Position numbers and translations under genes: made by a program
Origin: Candidatus Omnitrophota bacterium
Lineage (GTDB): Bacteria > Omnitrophota > Gorgyraeia > Pluralincolimonadales > Pluralincolimonadaceae
Assembly: GCA_028715315.1 (NCBI GenBank)
Contig: JAQUSA010000016.1
Span: 1 to 12,706 of the forward strand
Direction: 5' to 3'
Length of the DNA: 12,706 nucleotides
Notes under the pieces: generated by a model
What the model was told of the DNA's origin: nothing
Seen by the model: the letters and a program-made list of their open reading frames with translations, nothing else
Database searches by the model: none
In this document: positions 6,704-12,706 of the stretch, piece after piece
How the letters are laid out: every line of letters begins with the position of its first letter
How positions within the stretch are numbered: position 1 is the stretch's first letter

Positions 6704-8383
6704 TTAAAATAACCCCGATATGTTGCCGTCGTTGTCTATATCCACCCGCTCCGCGAGCGGCACTTTCGGCATGCCGGGCATCAGGTTCATCTCGCCCGTA
6801 AGCGCAACGAGAAAACCCGCGCCTGCGGAGACCTTTACCTCTTTTACCTTCAGCCGCCAGCCCGCCGGCGCCCCCTTTATCTTAGGGTCGTCCGTGAACG
6901 AAAGGTGGGTCCTCGCCATGTTCACGGGCAGCTCGTCATATCCGTTCTCGGTAAGGAATGCTATATCGTCCTCGGAAGTCCCGACATATGCGACGCCTTC
7001 CGCGCCGTAAACCTCGATAGCTATCTTCTCTATCTTTTCCTTTATCGTGAGGCTCAGTTCATATAACGGCCTGAACCTTGACGGGTGCTCCTGCATCGTC
7101 GATATCACCGACTGCGCGAGCTTCTCTCCGCCCTCGCCGCCCTTAGCGACCACCTCGGTTATCTCCGCGAGCACGCCTTTGCTCCTGCACGACTCCTTTA
7201 TCCTGTTGAGCTCGTTATCGGTATCGAACGGGAACCTGTTTATCGCGACGACGGGCCATATGCCGAACTTCTTTACGTTTTCTATATGCCTCTCGAGGTT
7301 GCATAGCCCGTTATTGAGCGCGACCAGGTCCTCTTTTTCTATCTGGTCGTCCGGCAGGCCTCCGTGGGACTTCAATGCCCTCGCGCTTACCACTATCACG
7401 GCGCAATCGGGCCTGAACCTGCCCTGCCTCGTGACGACATCGCAGAACTTCTCTAACCCGAGGTCGGTCCCGAACCCTGTCTCGACGACCGCGTAATCCG
7501 CGAGCTTAAGCGCCATCTGCGTGGCCAGTATGCTGTTGGTGCCGTGCGCGATATTCCCGAACGGCCCCATATGTATCAATGCGGGCTGGCCTTCCAGCGT
7601 CTGCGCCATATTCGGCTTTATCGCTTCCTTCAATATCGCCGCCATCGCGCCGACGACCTTCATCTCGGAGGCGGTGACCGGACGGCCCTTATTGGTGAAC
7701 GCGACTATCATCTTCCCGAGCCGTTCCTTCAGGTCCTTATACCCGGTAGTTAGCGCAAGGCACGCCATGACCTCGGAGGCGGCCGTTATATCGAACCCGT
7801 CGCGCCTCTTTACGGCTCCCTCCGCCATGCCTACCTGTATCTCGCGCAGGCTCCTGTCGCAAAGGTCTATCGTCCTGCGCCATATAATACGCTTAGGGTC
7901 TATCTTGAGATCGTTGCCCCTCGCGATATGGTTGTCTATTATTGCGCTCAAAAGATTATGGGCCGCCGTCACGGCGTTTATATCGCCCGTGAAGTGCAGG
8001 TTGATGTCTTCCATGGGAAGCACCTGCGCGTATCCGCCGCCGCAGCCGCCTCCCTTAAGGCCCAGGGCGGGCCCCAATGACGGCTCGCGCAGGCAGAGGA
8101 TCACGCGTTTCTTGAGCCGCCCGAGCGCCTGCGTCAGGCCGATCGAAACACAGGTCTTTCCCTCACCGTGTTTTGTCGGGGTTATTGCGGTAACAAGCAC
8201 CAGTTTGCCGTCGGGGCGCGCCTTCAGCCTCTCGAGGACACCCAGTACAACCTTGGCCTTGAAATTACCGTAAAGCTCAAGCTCGTCGGCGTTTAAGCCC
8301 GCTTTTGTCGCAACCCCAACAATTTGCTTGGGATGCGTAAGCTTTGCGATCTCCGATGTCGAATGAGGTTTTTTAGCGAACAT
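6704..8383 (-). CDS. fhs: Formate--tetrahydrofolate ligase
   Basis: Fhs condenses formate with THF using ATP to make 10-formyl-THF, the entry step of the methyl branch. The 559 residues are full length for the family. Visible motifs are the P-loop TPTKHGEGKT (68-77), REPSLGP (99-105), the glycine-rich KGGGCGGGYAQV with PMEDINLHFTGD (110-134), EVMACLALT, KGGEGG, and the C-terminal MPGMPKVP...GNISGLF. The P-loop reads PTKHGEGKTC where Moorella Fhs has PTPAGEGKTT (recalled), a small difference that keeps the Gly and Lys positions. The ATG at 8383 is the only reasonable start: the first residues run directly into the family's N-terminal IA...PI motif. It lies 11 bases after a TATAAT box and has no ribosome-binding site. 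It is the first gene of the C1 operon. Confidence 0.97.
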   Translation of the reverse strand: MFAKKPHSTSEIAKLTHPKQIVGVATKAGLNADELELYGNFKAKVVLGVLERLKARPDGKLVLVTAITPTKHGEGKTCVSIGLTQALGRLKKRVILCLREPSLGPALGLKGGGCGGGYAQVLPMEDINLHFTGDINAVTAAHNLLSAIIDNHIARGNDLKIDPKRIIWRRTIDLCDRSLREIQVGMAEGAVKRRDGFDITAASEVMACLALTTGYKDLKERLGKMIVAFTNKGRPVTASEMKVVGAMAAILKEAIKPNMAQTLEGQPALIHMGPFGNIAHGTNSILATQMALKLADYAVVETGFGTDLGLEKFCDVVTRQGRFRPDCAVIVVSARALKSHGGLPDDQIEKEDLVALNNGLCNLERHIENVKKFGIWPVVAINRFPFDTDNELNRIKESCRSKGVLAEITEVVAKGGEGGEKLAQSVISTMQEHPSRFRPLYELSLTIKEKIEKIAIEVYGAEGVAYVGTSEDDIAFLTENGYDELPVNMARTHLSFTDDPKIKGAPAGWRLKVKEVKVSAGAGFLVALTGEMNLMPGMPKVPLAERVDIDNDGNISGLF

Positions 8384-8394
8384 AGTAAATATTC

Positions 8395-8423
8395 ATTATA
8401 GGGAAATAACCGGGATTTTGCAA
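8395..8423 (-). promoter_or_regulatory. Sigma70-type promoter driving the fhs operon
   Basis: The 46-base gap between the exported-protein gene and fhs holds TTGCAA (8418-8423) and a perfect TATAAT (8395-8400), separated by exactly 17 bases. Transcription would begin about 7 bases after the -10 box, near 8388, leaving an untranslated leader of roughly 5 bases before the ATG at 8383. No terminator hairpin or operator palindrome was seen in the gap, so some transcripts could also read through from the upstream genes. Confidence 0.75.
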
Positions 8424-8429
8424 TAGCAT

Positions 8430-10457
8430 TTACTTGATGGCGAATGACGCGATATTCGTGAATTTCGCCTTGACCCAGACTACGGCGTCTTCTCCTTCTA
8501 TCGCATAACGGAAATCTGCGTCTTCCTTCAGGGGTTTCCCGTTCATCCTTACCGAGACCGGGTATTTGCCCCAGTTCTTTATTATGAAGACGGGATTTAC
8601 GGCCACCGAGGAGACGATCTTAGGGAAAAGCGTGAACTGGCAACCGTGCTTCAAGCTGTCAGTCTCGAATACCAGCGCCCTCTGGTAGAGGTCGTTCTTT
8701 ATGAACTTCGCTTCGTCGGTGATCATATTGACATCGCTCGGGTTGAGCCATGACGCGGTCCTGTCGCGGAGGTCGCGGTCATCCCAGGGCTTGCTTACGC
8801 CGACGAGCATCGCCCATGTCACGGGGCCTTTCGCCTTCGGATGGCCGGATATGGGCAGAAGCGACACATGCCCCGGCTCGCGAAGATACCTGCCGTTCGT
8901 CTTGCCGGGTTCCTCGTACGGCATCTTGCTGATCGGCCAATGCGAGAATACGAAAAAATCCCCCTCGTACTCGCCGCTACCCCTCAGTTCGAACGCCCAA
9001 TTCTCCCCGTAATGCCCCCACCATTTTTTGAAGGGTTCCGGGAACGTCATCTCCGACACTTCCTCGCCCTGCGCGAAGACCTCGTATACCGCCGGCCTGT
9101 CCTTAAGGTTCACGCGGCATATGGCCTCCGGCCAGTTCTTGGATGTCTCGTCGAGTTTAGATACCTGGGAGTTTTTGTTCAGGTACCATGTATATTCGAT
9201 CTTGTCGCCCTGGACATTAAATACCGAGACCGCCTTAGGGTCTATGACCTCGGACGGTTTTATCCCGCCCCGCTTGACCACCGCGAGCTCGGATATCTCG
9301 TTCCAGTCCGTCTCGTATTTCGTCGTGATCGCGGGCGTATATGTGACCTTCCTCACGCCTACACCGTCGGGATAGAACGTGTACCATTCATCGGCATAAG
9401 GCCTTTCCGCCTGGTCGAGGCCCCACCACTTGTATTCCGGGTCAGCCAGCATGTATCTCCAGTGGACTATCACGCGGGCCTTGTTAGATTCCACGATATC
9501 GGCTTTAGACCACCGCAATAGCCTGTCGCCCATCGGTTCGCAGCAGCCTTCCGTGCCTCCGCCCCATATCTCCACAAACTCGTAATAAACCGCGCATTTG
9601 TCGTCTATGTGCCACCACGGGATATATTCGGCCTCGCTCCAGAAGACGAACTTCGCCTTTTCATAATACGGGAACTCCTTATCGAACGAGACGATCACGG
9701 CTTCTCCTGAAATGCCCGAAAACACATAATCGCGCCGGACCGCGCCGAAGCCGGGATCCTTGCCGGGCAACTCATCCGAAGGGGTCAGCATGACCATCGG
9801 CCGGATGAAGGTCGCCTTCGAGAGCGACTGCCCGTCCGATTTCACATACGGATAGAAATAGTTCTGGGCATTACCCGGGTCCGGCAGCGTGGAAAATTCC
9901 ATCCAGCCCTCGAGCTTCTTTCCGTCGACCTCCCTCTCGTACTTGTAATAAAAATGCAGGCACGCGGCCTTCTCGTCCCTGATTATCCGGAACGCCTTTG
10001 CGTCGTAACCGAAGGACGCGTTATTGAGGAGGAATTCGAACCGCGGGTTACCCCCGGAATTCTGCCGGAGAAGGTCCTGCCCGTCCCTTATCGCGAATAC
10101 CCTCACGGTCTTGTCGCCGCGCTTGTCAACCTTGCGTTCGATGCCCACGAAATTAGCGGGATCCGGTTTGCCCCCGAGGTCCCTGAAAAGTATGATGCCG
10201 CATATGCCGTCCTCCGGCTTTATCTCGGCCTGAGCGTCAAAATTCCCGCCGAACTTGCTCGGGTTATATATCCCGAAAGCTCCGGCCCTGTCGAGCGAGA
10301 GAGAGACGCCCTCCTCGTTCTCCGAGATGATGCCTCCCTGGGTCGCGGAACCGAAATAGTAGGGCTCCCATTTATTCCCCTCTTCGGGGAAGCATGCCCC
10401 ATGGGCCAGGCACACTGCCAGCGCCGCTGCGGCAATAATACCCTTCATACTTGTCAT
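8430..10457 (-). CDS. Large exported protein of unknown function
   Basis: I do not recognise a characterised family. Reading from the ATG at 10457 (ATGA overlap with the rlmN stop) gives 675 residues. They begin with a typical signal peptide: a short basic start (MTSMK), a hydrophobic stretch GIIAAAALAVCLAHG, and a likely cleavage site near residue 20. Another ATG at 10448 would also keep the signal. Residues about 25-255 look like a beta-sandwich, with alternating strands ending in YVFSGISGEAV; this resembles laminin-G or DUF1080-like carbohydrate folds, but that is inference. A tryptophan-rich middle region (about 265-370) has striking motifs: EYIPWWHIDD, EIWGGGTEGCCEPMGDR, VIVHWRYMLADPEYKWW and ADEWYTFYPDGVG. 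The C-terminus is again beta-rich, ending in an Ig-like segment. Together with the upstream glycoside hydrolase it may act on an extracellular polysaccharide. No catalytic residues can be assigned. Confidence 0.85.
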   Translation of the reverse strand: MTSMKGIIAAAALAVCLAHGACFPEEGNKWEPYYFGSATQGGIISENEEGVSLSLDRAGAFGIYNPSKFGGNFDAQAEIKPEDGICGIILFRDLGGKPDPANFVGIERKVDKRGDKTVRVFAIRDGQDLLRQNSGGNPRFEFLLNNASFGYDAKAFRIIRDEKAACLHFYYKYEREVDGKKLEGWMEFSTLPDPGNAQNYFYPYVKSDGQSLSKATFIRPMVMLTPSDELPGKDPGFGAVRRDYVFSGISGEAVIVSFDKEFPYYEKAKFVFWSEAEYIPWWHIDDKCAVYYEFVEIWGGGTEGCCEPMGDRLLRWSKADIVESNKARVIVHWRYMLADPEYKWWGLDQAERPYADEWYTFYPDGVGVRKVTYTPAITTKYETDWNEISELAVVKRGGIKPSEVIDPKAVSVFNVQGDKIEYTWYLNKNSQVSKLDETSKNWPEAICRVNLKDRPAVYEVFAQGEEVSEMTFPEPFKKWWGHYGENWAFELRGSGEYEGDFFVFSHWPISKMPYEEPGKTNGRYLREPGHVSLLPISGHPKAKGPVTWAMLVGVSKPWDDRDLRDRTASWLNPSDVNMITDEAKFIKNDLYQRALVFETDSLKHGCQFTLFPKIVSSVAVNPVFIIKNWGKYPVSVRMNGKPLKEDADFRYAIEGEDAVVWVKAKFTNIASFAIK

Positions 10458-11530
10458 ATGCTTTTTTTCGCCTCGCGTAACCGCAGTTGCCCGCATGCCG
10501 CGTCGATATCCGCGCCGCGCTGCGACCTTACGGTGGAGTTGACACCGCCCCTTTCCAGCACATCCTGGAAGGCTTTGACCTCTTTAAAGGACGGCGGCGA
10601 GAACTTGAAATCCGAGACCGCGTTGAACGGGATCAGGTTTACTTTACAGTTCATATTCTTGAGCAATTTAACGAGGTTCTGGGCGTCGGTCGTCGAGGAG
10701 TTGACGTCCCTAATGAGGATGTATTCGAATGTTATTATCCTGCCTTTTTCCTTCGTGTACTCCCTGCATACGGACATGAGTTTATCCAGGAGGTATACGT
10801 TATTTATAGGCATGAGCCTCGATCGCGTCTTGTCGTCCGCCGCGTGCAGCGAGACCGAAAGCTCGAACTGCTCCTTCTCCTGCATATATCTCCTGATGCC
10901 GGGAATATGCCCCGCGGTCGATACGGTTATCTTCCTCGCTCCGATCCCGAGCCCGAGCGGGGAATTCATGATCTCCACGGCCTTGATGACGTTATCGTAA
11001 TTAGACAGCGGTTCGCCGGTGCCCATCATAACCACGTTCGTAATCCTCTTGCCCTTGCGGAACAGGTCGGACTGTATCGCGAGCGCCTGGGCGAGTATCT
11101 CGCCGCAGGTAAGGTCCCTCTTGAAACCCGCGAGCCCGCTCGCGCAGAAATAACACCCGTACGCGCATCCGACCTGCGACGAAAGGCATATGGTCTGGCG
11201 GCTCGCCCCGCCCGCGGGGTCCTTGGCGGGGATCAACACGGATTCGACCGTCTCCCCGTCCCGGAGCTCAAAGAGGTATTTGCACGTCCCGTCCGATTTA
11301 GACATCTGCATGCTTGCCAGGCTGACGCCCGATATCTCGTACTTATTCGCCAGGTAATCGCGCACCTTCGCAGGCAGGTCCGTCATATCCGCGAAGGACT
11401 TCGCGCCCTTTTTGTATATCCATTCGAAGACCTGTTCCGCCCTGTATGCCGGTTCGTTAAGGCTCTTGAACTTGGCATAGAGCGCGGGAAGCGAAAGGTC
11501 TTTTATGTCCTCTTTTTTATCGGCCATCAT
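10454..11530 (-). CDS. rlmN: Dual-specificity 23S rRNA (A2503)/tRNA (A37) C2-methyltransferase
   Basis: RlmN is a radical SAM enzyme that methylates C2 of A2503 in 23S rRNA and A37 in certain tRNAs. The 358 residues are normal length. The Fe-S cluster cysteines are Cys122, Cys126 and Cys129 in GCAYGCYFC. The conserved Cys115 seven residues earlier and the C-terminal Cys346 in GADIDAACGQL correspond to Cys118 and Cys355 of the E. coli enzyme, Cys355 being the residue that carries the methyl group. GTGEPL (170-175) and SVSLHA (225-230) contribute to SAM binding. The ATG at 11530 shares one base with the stop of the preceding gene (TAATG), with a second ATG directly after. The housekeeping gene sits between two genes for exported or carbohydrate-active proteins, which looks like position rather than function. 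Confidence 0.97.
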   Translation of the reverse strand: MMADKKEDIKDLSLPALYAKFKSLNEPAYRAEQVFEWIYKKGAKSFADMTDLPAKVRDYLANKYEISGVSLASMQMSKSDGTCKYLFELRDGETVESVLIPAKDPAGGASRQTICLSSQVGCAYGCYFCASGLAGFKRDLTCGEILAQALAIQSDLFRKGKRITNVVMMGTGEPLSNYDNVIKAVEIMNSPLGLGIGARKITVSTAGHIPGIRRYMQEKEQFELSVSLHAADDKTRSRLMPINNVYLLDKLMSVCREYTKEKGRIITFEYILIRDVNSSTTDAQNLVKLLKNMNCKVNLIPFNAVSDFKFSPPSFKEVKAFQDVLERGGVNSTVRSQRGADIDAACGQLRLREAKKSI

Positions 11531-12706
11531 TATTCCACTTTAAACGACCTGTTTGCGACGGCGACATTGCCGTAACCGTCGTTCACGATGAGATAGAGCC
11601 TGTACAGCCCCTTCTTACCCGGAGCCGTCATCCTGAAGCTTGTGCCTTCGCAGTCTATCTTCACGTCCACTTCCTTATTGACGTAGTACTCAAGGATGCC
11701 TTCCTGCGCCGTCGAGACCATGAACTGGTAATCGAGCGGGTTGCTGTCGTTATCGGAGGCTTCCGCGAAGATATCAACCTTCTCGCCGGGCGCTATGCCC
11801 TTGGTCTTGGTAAGTTTCAACGTGACGATCCTGGGAGGAAGGTTTGAAGGCTTGCTGCCGGTATAGATCTTATAGACCTCCCAGAACGCCGGGCGCTTGA
11901 ACAACTTGTAATTGATATTCCACCAGGTCATCGATTCCTGGGTCGTCTCCCCAAGATGGAAGACGAACCCTCCGAGATCGTATCCCTTGAACCCCATTAT
12001 GTCGTTGGTCATGTTCCTGTATAGCGCCGCCTTGCCCTGGTCGGGCTCGTCCTGCGAGGCGCCGTTCGCGTCCTTCTTGGCGTCCCACGGGCCGTGCGGG
12101 CCGTACTCCGTCACGCAATAAGGGATATCGAGGCCCGACTTGTCCCACTTGCTGTGCGACATCCTGACGCTCCCGTAGATGTTCATGCCGAAGATGTCAA
12201 GGCTCGGGACATATTTGATGATATACGGAAGCGCGGTGGTATCCGCGGATGTGTATATTACCGGATGCGCCGGGTCGAGCCGGTGGACCAGCTTTATCAT
12301 CTCCTCGAGGAATTTGGAAAGCTCTACGCGCTCTTCCTCGTCCTTCGTGAAGAATATCGCCTCATTCCCTACATTCCACATGAGCAGCGCTGGGTGGCCC
12401 TTGAACTTGTTTACGTAATCTTCGATCTCTTTCTTCTTATTCTTCTTGAAATCGTTATCTCCGATATAGGTATATTTTCCGTCGTCCTTCACGAAATTGA
12501 TCCAGATGCCCGCGTCCACCATAAGGCCGTACTTATACGCGGTATCAAAATATTCCTGCGTCCCCTGGTCTGTTCCCCATGTGCGGACCGCGTTAGCGCC
12601 GAGCTCCTGCGCCATCTTAAGGTAATCCTCTCCGTACTTGCCCTTCATATTCCCTACGCCGACACCCTTTATGTAAAAGGGCTTGCCGTTGACCTCGAGG
12701 GACCAG
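11530..12706 (-). CDS. Glycoside hydrolase, GH2-like TIM barrel with C-terminal Ig-like domain (partial, 5' end outside window)
   Basis: The frame is open to the window edge, so the start lies beyond 12706; the ATG at 12648 is internal. Visible are 391 residues. They begin with SLEVNGKPFYIKGVG, the sequence that typically opens the catalytic barrel in GH2-type enzymes, followed by GANAVRTWG. The probable acid/base Glu is in LMWNVGNEA (codon at 12361-12363), and the probable nucleophile Glu is in YCVTEYGPHGP (Glu181 counted from the ATG at 12648). A GTNxxN-like strand, DIFGMNIYG, lies between them. After the barrel, about 100 residues from PPRIVTLKLTK to RSFKVE form an Ig or cadherin-like beta domain (DNDSNPLDYQ, YRLYLIVNDGYGN). 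Substrate cannot be told from the sequence, and the family could also be GH5-like or GH72-like. The N-terminal part, including any signal peptide, is missing. Confidence 0.88.
   Translation of the reverse strand, partial: WSLEVNGKPFYIKGVGVGNMKGKYGEDYLKMAQELGANAVRTWGTDQGTQEYFDTAYKYGLMVDAGIWINFVKDDGKYTYIGDNDFKKNKKKEIEDYVNKFKGHPALLMWNVGNEAIFFTKDEEERVELSKFLEEMIKLVHRLDPAHPVIYTSADTTALPYIIKYVPSLDIFGMNIYGSVRMSHSKWDKSGLDIPYCVTEYGPHGPWDAKKDANGASQDEPDQGKAALYRNMTNDIMGFKGYDLGGFVFHLGETTQESMTWWNINYKLFKRPAFWEVYKIYTGSKPSNLPPRIVTLKLTKTKGIAPGEKVDIFAEASDNDSNPLDYQFMVSTAQEGILEYYVNKEVDVKIDCEGTSFRMTAPGKKGLYRLYLIVNDGYGNVAVANRSFKVE

Noticed and set aside
8384..8429. Terminator or riboswitch between the exported-protein gene and fhs
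   Set aside because: The 46 bases are filled by the promoter, and no hairpin with a U-run or room for a folate or SAM riboswitch is present.
10395..10457. Lipoprotein signal in the exported protein (Cys after HGA)
   Set aside because: The residues before Cys are His-Gly-Ala, which lack the Leu at -3 of a proper lipobox; ordinary signal peptidase cleavage fits better.
10458..10496. Longer start for the exported protein at 10496
   Set aside because: It would add 13 charged residues in front of a clear signal peptide and overlap rlmN by 43 bases; the ATG at 10457 overlaps the stop by four bases.

Overview
The window holds nine protein-coding genes, all on the minus strand and packed almost end to end; the longest gap is 46 bases. 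No RNA gene, mobile element, repeat array or CRISPR locus was seen. The composition is GC-rich, with frequent ATA (Ile) and AGG (Arg) codons. The gene set (methyl-branch folate genes with a metV-metF pair, a short MetH and a separate activation domain) suggests an anaerobic bacterium with an acetogen-like C1 pathway, perhaps from a poorly cultured lineage such as Omnitrophota. That placement is a low-confidence inference; no marker gene fixes it.

Layout in the direction of transcription (high to low coordinates). First comes an upstream block: the 3' part of a glycoside hydrolase with a C-terminal Ig-like domain (11530 to beyond the window edge), the rRNA/tRNA methyltransferase rlmN (10454-11530), and a large exported protein of unknown function (8430-10457). 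These three overlap by 1 to 4 bases. A 46-base gap follows, carrying a near-consensus sigma70-type promoter (TTGCAA, 17-base spacer, TATAAT) that points at the second block.

The second block is a tetrahydrofolate one-carbon operon: fhs (6704-8383), fchA (6221-6703), a divergent folD (5405-6220), metV (4746-5408), metF (3880-4749), a free-standing MetH activation domain (3204-3869), metH (788-3235) and panB (up to 788, cut by the window start).

Together these genes would take formate through formyl-, methenyl-, methylene- and methyl-THF and place the methyl group on homocysteine to make methionine. PanB draws on the methylene-THF pool for pantothenate and CoA synthesis. The order fhs-fchA-folD-metV-metF is that of the methyl branch of the Wood-Ljungdahl pathway, but here the methyl acceptor system is MetH; no AcsE, corrinoid protein or CODH/ACS is present in the window.

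The most interesting point is the FolD protein. The three residues that form its catalytic set in E. coli (Lys54, Gln98, Asp121) are Gln54, Gly98 and Glu121 here, and about 16 residues of the substrate loop are missing. A separate cyclohydrolase, fchA, abuts it directly. This looks like a FolD that has become a dehydrogenase only. Other points are a gene for the activation domain with no canonical start codon, a probably leaderless fhs transcript, an unusually short FchA, and an uncharacterised exported protein.
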